A DNA stretch of 39,525 bases from Candidatus Blautia equi (GTDB lineage: Bacteria > Bacillota > Clostridia > Lachnospirales > Lachnospiraceae): assembly GCA_018064695.1 (NCBI GenBank), contig JAGHUU010000077.1:1-39525 (forward strand), in the 5' to 3' direction. A program made the translations under genes and the position numbers. Below the pieces are notes generated by a model. It had not been told where the DNA came from, made no database searches, and saw nothing but the letters and a program-made list of their open reading frames with translations. Within the stretch, counting starts at the first letter, position 1, and each line of letters begins with the position of its first letter. This document shows positions 24,175 through 33,378 of this stretch, piece after piece.

Positions 24175-25164
24175 TCAGAGATACTGCTCCGCCAGTCTTC
24201 GGATCTCTGTCTGCATGGCTTCCACCACAGACTCCGGACCGATGATGCGCACGCCCTTTCCAAGAGCGATGATCCAGCCAAGGAACGGGCCGCTGGCGAT
24301 GACCTGCACATGGGTGCGGAAATGACCCTCATCCACAGGGATCAGCATGATATCCTTGCCAAAACGGTCGATGATGGTGCCTGCCAGATAGTTTTCGCAG
24401 AGCAGGGTGACGGAGACTTCCTCGCCGCCGTACATGCCGAAGAGGCCCTTGGAATACCGGGGCAGATTCATCTCCTGAAAGATTTCCTTTCCCTCTCTTT
24501 TCTCCTTTGAGACCTCCAGATTCTTCATCTTGTCCACGCGGTAATGCTTCATAATTCCGCTCTCTCCGTCAAAGCCGATGAGATAATAATTCTCATCATC
24601 CCACACAAGAGCCCAGGGGCTGATGTAATACCATGCGCCGTCGTGGCGGAATTCCTCCTCTTTTTTCACGTTCCACTGAAAATACCGGAATTTGATCTGC
24701 CGATCCTGATTGATGGCGGAATGGATCTTATCCACGCTGTAATAGATACTCTCGTTCATGGTTTTTACACGGCCGGAGAGAACCACCTGTCTGTGAAGCT
24801 GACGGGCCTCATAAACACTGACCAGAGATTCCAGTTTTTTAATGAGGTCCCTGGATTTGCGTTCGGTGATAAACTTGGAGCCCTGCACGGCATCCACCAG
24901 AAGCTTCAGCTCCGGCAGTTCAAAATCCTTGCTGAGAAGACGGTAGTAGACATTTCTTCCATCCTGCTCGCTTACGATTTCCATGCCGAAATGCCGCAGT
25001 TCTTCCAGATCTAGATAGATGGTCTTTCTATCGGCATTCACTTCATATTCATTCAGAAGCGTGATCATTTCCTGCACGGAAATACCATGCTCCTCATCTG
25101 TTTTCTCTTTTAAGATCTTTGCCAGAAACAATAGCTTCAGTTTCTGATTGTTGCCCTTTGCCAT
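24175..25164 (-). CDS. YafY-type transcriptional regulator with WYL domain
   Basis: A 329-residue regulator: an N-terminal winged helix-turn-helix (residues ~8-70; the recognition region NADRKTIYLDLEEL is typical), and a WYL domain at about 155-230 (AWYYISPWALVWDDENYYLIGFD), which senses nucleic-acid or other ligands, followed by a C-terminal WCX-like extension. It is divergent from sbcD-sbcC. WYL regulators often control DNA-damage and defence functions, so regulation of sbcDC is plausible but not shown. Confidence 0.88.
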   Translation of the reverse strand: MAKGNNQKLKLLFLAKILKEKTDEEHGISVQEMITLLNEYEVNADRKTIYLDLEELRHFGMEIVSEQDGRNVYYRLLSKDFELPELKLLVDAVQGSKFITERKSRDLIKKLESLVSVYEARQLHRQVVLSGRVKTMNESIYYSVDKIHSAINQDRQIKFRYFQWNVKKEEEFRHDGAWYYISPWALVWDDENYYLIGFDGESGIMKHYRVDKMKNLEVSKEKREGKEIFQEMNLPRYSKGLFGMYGGEEVSVTLLCENYLAGTIIDRFGKDIMLIPVDEGHFRTHVQVIASGPFLGWIIALGKGVRIIGPESVVEAMQTEIRRLAEQYL

Positions 25165-25288
25165 GATGAATTTCCTCCCGCTTTCCTTTCCCCCTGAAAA
25201 GCTATAAATATAAAGAGATTATACCACTTTATTACCCTGAGGTATATGTATCTGAATGCGTAATGATTTTCTTTTTCCACAGCACAGG

Positions 25289-25303
25289 ACTATATGATAT
25301 AGT
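25289..25303. promoter_or_regulatory. 15-bp palindrome upstream of sbcD
   Basis: ACTATAT-G-ATATAGT is a perfect palindrome containing a TATGAT -10-like box, 39 bp before the sbcD start. Well placed as an operator, perhaps for the divergent WYL regulator. Confidence 0.4.
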
Positions 25304-25341
25304 AAGAAATATATTGCGCTTAATTTTTGGAGGAAATCCAC

Positions 25342-26583
25342 ATGAGATTTATTCATATATCAGATCTTCACCTGGGAAAGAACATTTACGGCGTTTCCAT
25401 GATCGAGAACGGCGACCAGACAGACTGGGTGGAGCAGTTTATTAAGACAGCCGGGGAGACAGCTCCGGATGCGGTGGTGATCGCGGGAGATGTCTATGAC
25501 AGAAGTTCCCCTTCCGGAGAAGCCGTGCTTTTGCTGGATCACCTGCTGACCGGGCTTTCGGAGCTTGGCATTCCGGTCCTTATGGTAGCCGGAAATCACG
25601 ACTCCGGGCAGAGGCTTTCCTTTGGAAAAAATCTTCTGTCACAGAATCAGATCTATATTTCCGGTACGCTGGATAAAAAGCTTACCTCTGTGCGTATTGC
25701 TTCCAAAGACGGCAAGGATAATACCGTTTTCTGGCTGATGCCGTATTTATTCCCGGCACTGGTAAGCCAGGTTCTTGAGGATGAGACCATCCACGACTAC
25801 GACACCGCGGTGCGCCGCCTTCTGGCAGCGCAGGAAATTGATTTTTCTGAGAAAAACATTCTCATTGCCCACCAGAACGTGACCGCAAACGGCGTGGAGG
25901 CCGAGCGCGGCGGCTCCGAGACCATGGTAGGCGGTGTAGGACAGATCGATTATACAGCCTTTGACGGCTTTACTTATGCTGCTCTGGGACACATCCATTC
26001 CGCATACCCTGTGGGCAGACCGGAGGTGCGCTACGCAGGTTCCCCTCTTTACTATCATTTTGATGAGCTTCGCCAGCCGGCAAAAGGACCGCTCCTGGTG
26101 GAGGTTGGTGAAGACGGCGCAGTTACCAGCACGCTTCTTCACATCCCGCCCCTTCATAAGATGCGGGAGATCAAAGATACCTATGCAAATATCAAAGAGA
26201 ATCTGGAGCAGAATGAGATCAGAGAGGAATACCTCCGCGTTGTTGTCACAGATCAGAAAATTACGCCGGAGATCTCCGGCTTCCTACGGGATATCTGTGA
26301 GAGCAGGGACAGCATCCTTATGGAGCTGATCTCCGAGTATCAGGAATTCACATCCGTAGGTCATGGTGTAACCAGAGAGGAAGCGGAGGAAGCTTCTCTG
26401 GAGGAGCTCTTTACCAGATTCTTTAAAGAGCGACGAGGCGGAGAGGCACCGGACGAGAAAGAACAGGCCATTCTTCGCACAGCGGAGGAAATCCTGCAGG
26501 ATCATAAAGGAGCAGATTCCAGAGAACCGCAGGAAAAAGCAGTAGACCGTCTGCTGAAATTTATTTTGGGACAGGAGGAATAA
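25342..26583 (+). CDS. sbcD: Exonuclease SbcCD, nuclease subunit D
   Basis: A 413-residue Mre11-type metallophosphoesterase that, with SbcC, trims hairpins and protein-blocked DNA ends. Motifs: FIHISDLHLGK (D8, H10), VVIAGDVYDRSSPS, VAGNHDSGQR and YAALGHIHSAYPVG. The C-terminal ~130 residues are the usual capping domain. GGAGG precedes ATG 25342; an in-frame TTG at 25327 overlaps the ribosome site and is rejected. Three bases separate its stop from sbcC. Confidence 0.95.
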   Translation: MRFIHISDLHLGKNIYGVSMIENGDQTDWVEQFIKTAGETAPDAVVIAGDVYDRSSPSGEAVLLLDHLLTGLSELGIPVLMVAGNHDSGQRLSFGKNLLSQNQIYISGTLDKKLTSVRIASKDGKDNTVFWLMPYLFPALVSQVLEDETIHDYDTAVRRLLAAQEIDFSEKNILIAHQNVTANGVEAERGGSETMVGGVGQIDYTAFDGFTYAALGHIHSAYPVGRPEVRYAGSPLYYHFDELRQPAKGPLLVEVGEDGAVTSTLLHIPPLHKMREIKDTYANIKENLEQNEIREEYLRVVVTDQKITPEISGFLRDICESRDSILMELISEYQEFTSVGHGVTREEAEEASLEELFTRFFKERRGGEAPDEKEQAILRTAEEILQDHKGADSREPQEKAVDRLLKFILGQEE

Positions 26584-26586
26584 GGC

Positions 26587-29500
26587 ATGAAACCGATACG
26601 TTTGGAAATGACCGCCTTTGGCTCTTATGCAGAGACCACGGTGATAGATTTTGACGCCTTTTCTTCCGGTCTTTACCTTATAACAGGTGACACCGGTGCG
26701 GGAAAGACCACCATCTTTGACGCCATCATGATCGCCCTCTTCGGAGAAGCCAGCGGAAAACCGGAGTCCGGAAAGAACAACGATGCAAAGCCCCGTTCTT
26801 TTGAAAAACTTCACTCCGATTACGTGGATCAGAGTGTATCCAGCAAAGTGGTTCTGGAATTTCTCCAGAACGGAAAAGTATATAAGGTCAGCCGTGAGCT
26901 GGGCTACAGAAAAGCCCGCGGCGGCGGATACGGCAGCGTGAAAACCGAATCTCACCTCTGGGAGCCGGAAAAAGACCCTCTGGAAGGTGACGGCAAGGTC
27001 ACAGCCAGAATCACAGAGATCATAGGCATGGACGGCGAGAAATTCCGTAAGATCATCATGCTTGCCCAGGGAGAGTTCAAGAAATTCCTGCAGGCCAGCC
27101 CGGAGGATAAGGGAAAGATCTTAGGAGACCTTTTTGACAGCTCCGCCTATGCTTACTATCAGAACCTGCTGAACGGTGCCAGAGAAAAACTGGAGGAGAT
27201 CCGCGGCGGCTACGTGCGCTCCATAGAGAGTGCCATGGAAAACTTTATCCGCCCGGAAGGCGCAGGGGAGGAATTCCTTCCCGGACACTCCGCGCTGCTG
27301 GACAGCCTGATCAGTCTTGCGGAGGAGGATAAAAAGGTCGAGACCCGCATGGAACAGGCCATGAATGAGATCCAGGAAACCATAAGGAGACTCACCCGGG
27401 AGGAGACCAGCGCTGTCAGCAACAACCAGTTTTTAAAGGAACTGGAGGACCAGCGGGCACACCTTACAGGACTTAATGAACAGCAGCAGTCCATGCAGGA
27501 TCTGAAGGAACAGGTGGACGTGGTGATCCGCGCCCAGCGTTTTGTGACCCCTGTGGAGACAGAGCGCGACCGCTGTGCAAAAGAAAAAGAACAGCTGGTG
27601 AAAACCATTGACTCTCAGAAAACCGAGGAAGCAAGACAGGAACAGGAGACAGCTGCAGCCGCTGCCAGAGTGCAGGCGGACGATCCCCTGAAAAAAGAAC
27701 GGGATCAGCTGAATGTTCAGATCCAGAACCTGGAAAACTCTTTTGCAGACTACCAAAAACTTGCAGCTGCCGCGAAGGCGCAGACAGAAACAGAGGAGAA
27801 GCTGAGAAAGGCCGATAAAAACGTGCAGGATGCTGAGGCTTTTCTGGAAGCGCAGGATAAGAAGATTCTCTCTTTTGAACAGGCACAGGAGCAGTTCCAG
27901 GGCATCGACGGCCGGGTGGAGCGCGCAAAAACAGCGGCAAAAGAAGCCAAAGAGGCACAGAATATTCTGACCGATCCTAAAACCGGTGTGGTTGCCATCT
28001 GCCGTACTATTGAAGCACAGGAAAAGAACAGAGATCAGCGGCTTGCCGAGGCCTTAAAGCTGAATCATGAAATGCAGGCTGCATTTGAGAAATACAGAAT
28101 CTTAAATGAGCGCTATATTGCCGGACAGGCAGGTATTCTGGCTGAGAAGCTGGGTCAGGACATTGCAGATCAGGGAGAAGCCTGCTGTCCTGTATGTAAT
28201 ACCATCTTAAAGCGCAGTGACGCCCTTCATCTGGCGAAAAAAATGCAGGAGACCCCTTCCGAGGATCAGGTAAAAGCCGCTTATGAAGTCTATCAGACCT
28301 GCGCGGACAGGGTAACTTCCAAACAGGCAGAAGTGACGGAGATGGAGATGTCCCTGGAGAATCTAAAGCTTAACGCACTTAACGCAGTTCAAAAGCTCCG
28401 GGAAGACTGTCAGGATTATGCAACACTCTCCGGACGGGAATTCCTCCTGGAACTTGACAGGGAACTAAAGCAGAAGGTGGAAGCCGCTGCGCTGTATCAT
28501 GAGGAGCTCCTGAAACAGAAAGAGAAAGCTGAAAAACTGCAGGAAGAACTGAAAGACACCAGAACTATCCGTACCAGAGCCGACCAGGCCCTTGGAAAAT
28601 GGCGGGAGGAATATAACAGACAGAAGGAATATCTGGCACGGGTGAAAGCGGCCATAGAGACCAACCGCGATAACCTGCCTTATGAGAACGAGGAGAAAGC
28701 CAGAGCAGTTCAGGGAACCATGATCCGGAAACGAAATGATCTTGTGCGCCTGATCGAGGAACATCAGACCCTTCTGGAGCAGAAGCAGGGAAGATTGAAT
28801 CAGATCTCCGGTGCCCTTCGAAGCAATACAGAGAATCTGCCAAAGAGGGAGCAGGCCCTGACGGATGCCTGCCGGAAGCTGGAAAAAGCACTGGAGGATC
28901 ATGGATTTGCCACTGTGGAGGCCGTCCATGCAGTTCTGCTTCCTGCGGAGGAGGAATCCGGAAATGTGGAGATCTGGATCCGCAGAAAGGAGAAGATCCT
29001 GAATGATTACGATGCGGACTGCAAAAATACCCGCAGCCGCGTGAACGAGCTGGAGGAGAAGACAGCAAATCTTAAATATGTGGATGTGGAGCTTCTGAAG
29101 GAACAGATCACAGCCGCCGAGGCAGAGAGAAAAGCTGTGGATAAAGAGCAGAAGGACTTCCATGCAAAGGCGGAAAATCATAAACAGACATTGAAACGTG
29201 TATCCGATGCCCGCAAAGAGCTTGCAGGCACAGATACCGCTTATAGACGCATCGACCGTCTGGCTGCTCTGGCTGCGGCCAGAGAAAACACCGAGGGCGG
29301 CAAGCTGAGCTTTGAGAGATATGTCATGGGCGGCGTATTCCGTGAGATCCTCTCCATGGCAAACCAGCGGCTGGATGTGATGACCGGCGGAAAATACGAG
29401 CTGATCCATAAGCAGAGCGGCGCACATAAATATTCCCAGACCGGCTTTGGAATCAATGTGCTGGATCACACTACGGGTAAAGAGCGTCCGTCCGAGACCC

Positions 29501-29790
29501 TATCCGGCGGAGAAGCCTTCATGGTTTCCCTCTCCCTGGCACTTGGCCTTTCCGATGTTGTGCAGAATCATGCAGGCGGCGTGCAGCTGGATTCCCTTTT
29601 CATCGATGAGGGCTTCGGCTCCCTTGATGAGGGAGTTCTGGATAAAGCCATGGATATCCTGAAAGACCTGACCGCAGGACATCGCCTGGTAGGCATCATC
29701 TCCCACGTGGCCAAGCTGGAGGAGAGCATCCCGCAGCAGATCCGCGTTAAGAGCAGCAAACACGGAAGCTCTGTGGAGATTCAGAAATAA
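26587..29790 (+). CDS. sbcC: Exonuclease SbcCD, ATPase subunit C
   Basis: A 1067-residue Rad50-type SMC-like ATPase. Walker A GDTGAGKT at 34-41, Q-loop region LAQGEFKKFL (~158-167), long coiled coils at ~190-520 and ~550-880, zinc-hook CPVC at 534-537, ABC signature LSGGE at 972-976 and Walker B LFIDEG with D1007/E1008. It pairs with SbcD for DNA end processing and recombination repair. The frame is full length and undamaged. Confidence 0.96.
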   Translation: MKPIRLEMTAFGSYAETTVIDFDAFSSGLYLITGDTGAGKTTIFDAIMIALFGEASGKPESGKNNDAKPRSFEKLHSDYVDQSVSSKVVLEFLQNGKVYKVSRELGYRKARGGGYGSVKTESHLWEPEKDPLEGDGKVTARITEIIGMDGEKFRKIIMLAQGEFKKFLQASPEDKGKILGDLFDSSAYAYYQNLLNGAREKLEEIRGGYVRSIESAMENFIRPEGAGEEFLPGHSALLDSLISLAEEDKKVETRMEQAMNEIQETIRRLTREETSAVSNNQFLKELEDQRAHLTGLNEQQQSMQDLKEQVDVVIRAQRFVTPVETERDRCAKEKEQLVKTIDSQKTEEARQEQETAAAAARVQADDPLKKERDQLNVQIQNLENSFADYQKLAAAAKAQTETEEKLRKADKNVQDAEAFLEAQDKKILSFEQAQEQFQGIDGRVERAKTAAKEAKEAQNILTDPKTGVVAICRTIEAQEKNRDQRLAEALKLNHEMQAAFEKYRILNERYIAGQAGILAEKLGQDIADQGEACCPVCNTILKRSDALHLAKKMQETPSEDQVKAAYEVYQTCADRVTSKQAEVTEMEMSLENLKLNALNAVQKLREDCQDYATLSGREFLLELDRELKQKVEAAALYHEELLKQKEKAEKLQEELKDTRTIRTRADQALGKWREEYNRQKEYLARVKAAIETNRDNLPYENEEKARAVQGTMIRKRNDLVRLIEEHQTLLEQKQGRLNQISGALRSNTENLPKREQALTDACRKLEKALEDHGFATVEAVHAVLLPAEEESGNVEIWIRRKEKILNDYDADCKNTRSRVNELEEKTANLKYVDVELLKEQITAAEAERKAVDKEQKDFHAKAENHKQTLKRVSDARKELAGTDTAYRRIDRLAALAAARENTEGGKLSFERYVMGGVFREILSMANQRLDVMTGGKYELIHKQSGAHKYSQTGFGINVLDHTTGKERPSETLSGGEAFMVSLSLALGLSDVVQNHAGGVQLDSLFIDEGFGSLDEGVLDKAMDILKDLTAGHRLVGIISHVAKLEESIPQQIRVKSSKHGSSVEIQK

Positions 29791-29817
29791 AAGCGTTAAA
29801 AGGAGGTGACAGATCCC

Positions 29818-30843
29818 ATGGATCAGATCCCTGTTTTGTTCGTAAATGAAGAAAAGCTGACAAACTGCCCCAAATGCCGCATGGCACTGCAGGGGAAGAC
29901 AGAGATCAAAAACTGTCCGCACTGTCGGCTGAGCTATATGACTTTCGATTATTATCTGGAGCATCCCGATGATGTGAAGGTGCTGAATCCGGAGGATCTG
30001 GTGGCGGAATGGAGAAGAAGGATCCGCGGTCTTCAGAAAGTGAAGCACTCTGTGGTTACAGCGCCTATTGAGGATCTGGCAGACCGGCGCGCTGTGGAGA
30101 GCATGATCCGGGAGCTTGCCACATCCTTTAAGATCCCTCGCGATAATACACACAATTATAATCCGCTTAAGAATCGTGGTATGAAATATGCACCTGCGGT
30201 GAAGGCGGTGATCGCGGTGGCTTCTTCCGAGAAGAAAGATAAAAAGCCGGAGGACAAGGACTATTATTTCTTTGGAGAAAAGACTCTCCGCTCAAAGATC
30301 TGGGACCTCGGCAATGTGACAAAAAGAAAAAAAGCTGCAAAAGAAAACGAAGGCCTCTTTAAAGTGGATCTTCCTGTAAAAGACCTTGTGAACAGGCATT
30401 ACGGAAGAGCCCTGGAGGCGCTGATCGCCCATGGCTTTATGAACATCCGCACTTTCTGCATGAAGGATGTGGATGGGGATTCCCCGTATTTTGCAGGGGA
30501 GCTGGACCATATTGAGTCAAAAATTCCGGGCAGTCTGGATCAGGGTGCCTCCATTCCCTATTATGCAGTTATTGACATCTATTATCATGGTACAAAAGAA
30601 CTGGTCTACCCCTATGCCAATGATAGTGCCATCACTCAGAGAGATAAGGACGAACTGGTGAAGGAGATCAAGGATATCGGTTTTAAAACTGTCAAAGAAG
30701 TGCCGATCAAGGATATAAAGATCGGGCTGTTCGTAAAGAAAAACTCCGTGGACCGTGTCAGCTTTGATAAGCAGGATGCCTTTAAGCCAAAGACGGCTTT
30801 CCCATATAATGCGGAAGTAGTTGTCTATTATCATACAAAATAG
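29818..30843 (+). CDS. Zinc-ribbon protein with two PASTA-like repeats
   Basis: A 341-residue cytoplasmic protein with no signal peptide. An N-terminal zinc ribbon (C17xxC20 and C33xxC36) is followed by a basic helical region. Two C-terminal repeats of about 65 residues share GF-x-N/K near the start and a PY-N/Y-A-V-x-YYH ending (around residues 205-265 and 280-341), like the PASTA-related domains seen in clostridial proteins. AGGAGG and ATG 29818 fit better than GTG 29806, which lies in the ribosome site. It follows sbcC by 27 bp, so it probably shares the sbcDC transcript. Function unknown. Confidence 0.65.
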   Translation: MDQIPVLFVNEEKLTNCPKCRMALQGKTEIKNCPHCRLSYMTFDYYLEHPDDVKVLNPEDLVAEWRRRIRGLQKVKHSVVTAPIEDLADRRAVESMIRELATSFKIPRDNTHNYNPLKNRGMKYAPAVKAVIAVASSEKKDKKPEDKDYYFFGEKTLRSKIWDLGNVTKRKKAAKENEGLFKVDLPVKDLVNRHYGRALEALIAHGFMNIRTFCMKDVDGDSPYFAGELDHIESKIPGSLDQGASIPYYAVIDIYYHGTKELVYPYANDSAITQRDKDELVKEIKDIGFKTVKEVPIKDIKIGLFVKKNSVDRVSFDKQDAFKPKTAFPYNAEVVVYYHTK

Positions 30844-30857
30844 AGGATTTTAGATAG

Positions 30858-31790
30858 ATGAAAACGAAAAAGAGGAAAAAGAAATATACAAAAGAAAGAA
30901 GAATTCTGGAACTCAGGATCAAATTCGGCGCGAGTTTGACCCTGGCAGCAGTCCTTCTTTTTCTTGTGCTTTTCCGCGGACCCATTGGTACCCTGCTGCA
31001 TGGCACGGACACCAATGCCCCCGGCACTGTAGAACAGGGAACTGAAAAAGAAAATGTTCCGGATGGTCCTTTTGAACTGGCTCCGGATGAAGACGGGGCG
31101 AATCTGCCCCTGCCGGAATTTGCGGGAGCAAATAAAATGCGGCTGGAGGAAGAGGACATTTATTCCTTCCTGCAGGGTCCGAGAGGCTGGAACAGCAAGT
31201 CGGACTGGTCCGGAGAGTGGTGTCAGGCAAACCTGCAGGGTGGTCTCTTCAGCGTATTTGGCTGCGGTCTCTGCGACCTGGCCAGCATTTACGGTACAAT
31301 GACGCCCTATGAATGTTCCCCGATCGACATGTATTATTTTGCCAGAGAGGTCTCCGGATATTCGCCAAGCAGCGGTGCCGGTGCCATCGACTGGCCGTAT
31401 CTTGTAGAGACATTGGCTGCTGTGGGCATCACCAGCGAGGTCTATGATAAGGATGAGACCTACGAGGAATTTGCTCAGGCCATGGAGGCCGCTGTGGGCG
31501 GCATTGCCCTGGTATCCAGCTATGACGACAATTCCTACTGGCCGGATACGGAGGGCCATTATGTGAATATCTGGTGCTATAACAAAGATACCCAGATGGT
31601 TTTCCTGGGCGATTCCGGAAATCCTGCCCCCAACCGCGCATGGATTCCCCTCAGCACCGTGTACAGTGCCCTCAAAACCTCTGGTTCCCACCAGTATCTG
31701 CTCTGCTATTCCTACGATGAGGCGGCAAATACCTGGAAGCATGACGGCATAGATGCCGACTGGGCACCGCCGGATTACTACAAAAATTGA
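30858..31790 (+). CDS. Membrane-anchored C39-like cysteine peptidase
   Basis: A 310-residue protein: a very basic N-terminus (1-22), one membrane segment (~23-40), a Pro/Glu-rich linker, then a papain-like fold of the C39_2 type at ~100-290. Candidate catalytic residues: Cys136 in VFGCGLCDLAS, His234 in EGHYVNIW and an Asp in VFLGDSGNP. The usual CGP motif reads CGL. It is likely extracellular. It follows the PASTA-like gene by 14 bp. The target is unknown; peptide cleavage or a non-proteolytic transglutaminase-like role are both possible. Confidence 0.75.
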   Translation: MKTKKRKKKYTKERRILELRIKFGASLTLAAVLLFLVLFRGPIGTLLHGTDTNAPGTVEQGTEKENVPDGPFELAPDEDGANLPLPEFAGANKMRLEEEDIYSFLQGPRGWNSKSDWSGEWCQANLQGGLFSVFGCGLCDLASIYGTMTPYECSPIDMYYFAREVSGYSPSSGAGAIDWPYLVETLAAVGITSEVYDKDETYEEFAQAMEAAVGGIALVSSYDDNSYWPDTEGHYVNIWCYNKDTQMVFLGDSGNPAPNRAWIPLSTVYSALKTSGSHQYLLCYSYDEAANTWKHDGIDADWAPPDYYKN

Positions 31791-31825
31791 TTACAAAAGA
31801 AATTCTGCGAAATTATTACAAAAAT

Positions 31826-31854
31826 TTGACAAAATTAATAAGATGTGTTATGGT
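31826..31854 (+). promoter_or_regulatory. Promoter of the small secreted protein gene
   Basis: Consensus TTGACA (31826-31831), 17-bp spacer, extended -10 TGT-TATGGT (31846-31854). The ~70-base leader contains TTCC-TTAAA-GGAA; no known riboswitch is recognised. Confidence 0.6.
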
Positions 31855-31928
31855 GCCTCCTGGGAGTAATAAATGGGACTGTTCCTTAAAGGAATATGCC
31901 CGAAATGAATAGGAGGATATAACCTTAT

Positions 31929-32381
31929 ATGAAATCAGTTTTAAAGAAGATCATGATGCTCTCTATGGCGGGCATTCTGGCCGCAGCACCTGCTGTCACC
32001 ATGGCTGCAGAGCTGAAGCCGGTAGTTAAAGGCATCTCTACAGAGGACATGGATAAAAGTATCGAACAATCTGCCGATGAGGAAGCGGAGGAAATGACCG
32101 CCCTCTACACCCCTGAGGAGTTCAAATGGCAGGGTGTGATCCAGCACGACGGATACAGATGGACATACTATTCCGAGCGTGTCCTGCCGGGTCCCGGCCT
32201 TCAGATCCCGGGCCGCTATACCGACGAGCTTGGCTATGTCTGTGACGAAAATGACTTCATCGTAGTTGCATCCCGCGACCTGGAACGAGGAACCGAGATC
32301 GACACTCCTTTTGGAAAAAAAGGCAAAGTCTACGACTGGTGCGCGATACACGGAACACTGGATATTTATACGAACTGGTAA
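31929..32381 (+). CDS. Small secreted protein, double-psi-barrel-like
   Basis: A 150-residue exported protein. Signal peptide 1-27 (KK, hydrophobic core, cleavage after TMAA). The mature part has an acidic stretch and then a ~75-residue domain with YYSERVLPGPGLQIPGRY, an ENDFIVVAS strand, DTPFGKKGKVYDW and a final DIYTNW. This resembles 3D/RlpA-type double-psi barrels found in clostridial cell-wall proteins (recognition by eye). AGGAGG precedes the ATG. Monocistronic, with its own promoter and terminator. Confidence 0.65.
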   Translation: MKSVLKKIMMLSMAGILAAAPAVTMAAELKPVVKGISTEDMDKSIEQSADEEAEEMTALYTPEEFKWQGVIQHDGYRWTYYSERVLPGPGLQIPGRYTDELGYVCDENDFIVVASRDLERGTEIDTPFGKKGKVYDWCAIHGTLDIYTNW

Positions 32382-32416
32382 AAAGAAGAACCCAATAAAA
32401 TCGTCATTTTCGCTAG

Positions 32417-32458
32417 AAGCCAACTAGATGATGTATGTCACCTGGTTGGCTTATTTTT
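32417..32458 (+). terminator. Intrinsic terminator after the secreted protein gene
   Basis: AAGCCAACTAG (32417-32427) pairs with CTGGTTGGCTT (32442-32452, one G-T pair) and is followed by ATTTTT. It marks the right end of the G+C-richer gene block. Confidence 0.75.
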
Positions 32459-32494
32459 GCATTGACAATAATGCAATGCGGTAGGAGGTGCCCA

Positions 32495-32749
32495 ATGGAA
32501 AGAATAATAGTCGAAATACAGAATAATGAAACAGAGGCTCAGCGTCTGGGCAGAATGATTAAATATTTGAGATTATTAACTGGGATGAAAAGAGAGGATT
32601 TTGCAAATTATCTGCACATTCCCCTTAACACGGTTCGTGATTGGGAGCAGGGAAAGCGCAAGATGCCGGAGTATGTGTATGAACTGATTGAGTATAAGGT
32701 ATCGCGGGAACTGATTTCAGAAGATGGGGACGAAGAGAATGGAAAATGA
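32495..32749 (+). CDS. XRE-family helix-turn-helix regulator (84 aa)
   Basis: A compact Cro/C1-type regulator: MIKYLRLLTGMKREDFANYL, then the recognition segment IPLNTVRDWEQGKRKMP (residues ~44-60). AGGAGG six bases before ATG 32495 fixes the start over an upstream in-frame ATG at 32435. TGCATT-GACAAT-AATGCA lies 20-37 bp upstream and may be its operator. Its 3' end overlaps the start of a BRO-like fragment by 11 bases. It may be a phage-type or antitoxin-type repressor that has lost its partner. Confidence 0.8.
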   Translation: MERIIVEIQNNETEAQRLGRMIKYLRLLTGMKREDFANYLHIPLNTVRDWEQGKRKMPEYVYELIEYKVSRELISEDGDEENGK

Positions 32750-32954
32750 ACTGGTTACAAATTGTAACCAGTTGAAATTGAAATCTGCGGATGGAAAGAG
32801 AAGACTCACTGATGTTGCAACGGCAGAAGAATTACTCATTTTGCCTTTTCGACAAAACAAAACACTTTTTCTTCTTCTTTACGTTTTTATGGAGCAACAA
32901 AAGAAAAGCAATTATTCGATGATATTGAAAACTATACGACTAATCGATTTTTAA
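32739..32954 (+). pseudogene. Truncated BRO/antirepressor-like gene fragment
   Basis: The first ~33 residues (ENELVTNCNQLKLK, then DGKRRLTDVATAEELL) read like the N-terminus of phage BRO-family or antirepressor proteins, in which a nucleic-acid-binding BRO-N region follows. After about 32838 the frame turns into unrelated A+T-rich sequence (LPFRQNKTLFLLL) and stops at 32954. This suggests deletion or recombination within a once longer gene. It overlaps the XRE gene end, a common phage-island arrangement. Confidence 0.5.
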
Positions 32955-33279
32955 TAGTCCTCATATTCCATAGATACTATTGTATATGGATATGAATAAG
33001 GACTCATACTATCGTAGTGATCATTTTGTTTATAATAAACCCTTATACTTTCTTTCTCGGAGCATGATTATCTCAGTATCAGACGTTTCAGATGTATGAA
33101 GTGCAAGAAGTATCATACAGAGTTTCCAGATGAAGTGTACCCCACTTATCTTTGATTATCCACTAAGTGTTGTGAAATACATCTGATTCTTAATATGCGA
33201 TTATCAGTTCTTACAAGTCAACAGCGACCGCAAATATATTTCTACGTCTATCTATAACGCTCCGATTTATCGGAACAAA
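32955..33279. other. A+T-rich spacer with decayed gene remnants
   Basis: No intact gene seen. It includes an imperfect inverted repeat at about 32956-33005 and one recognisable fragment (33054-33155, listed separately). The remainder up to the terminator at 33280 holds frames broken by stops. Confidence 0.5.
33054..33155 (+). pseudogene. Possible DUF6431 (transposon-associated) fragment
   Basis: In one frame this reads LSIRRFRCMKCKKYHTEFPD with two Cys spaced as in a zinc-knuckle, similar to the N-terminal half of DUF6431 proteins, which are common near integrated elements in Lachnospiraceae. It lacks a start and ends in TGA after 33 codons. Recognition is by eye and weak. Confidence 0.3.
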
Positions 33280-33321
33280 AAAGTAGGATATCAACTCGTC
33301 ATGAGTCAATATCCTACTTTT
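33280..33321. terminator. Terminator of the L,D-transpeptidase-like gene
   Basis: AAAGTAGGATAT (33280-33291) pairs with ATATCCTACTTT (33309-33320) with an inner ACTC-GTCAT-GAGT stem; T-runs flank it on both strands. It lies downstream of the minus-strand gene ending at 33379. Confidence 0.85.
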
Positions 33322-33378
33322 ATATGTGGTTCATTTACATTTCAATCGCCATCTTTTTCATGTCGAATAATCGTTATA

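Noticed and set aside
29806..29817. GTG start for the zinc-ribbon/PASTA-like protein
   Set aside because: The GTG lies inside the AGGAGGTG ribosome-binding site; ATG 29818 is the usable start.
31855..31928. Riboswitch in the leader of the small secreted protein gene
   Set aside because: Only short stems are present and no consensus core of a known class (c-di-GMP, ZTP, fluoride, PreQ1, guanidine) could be matched.
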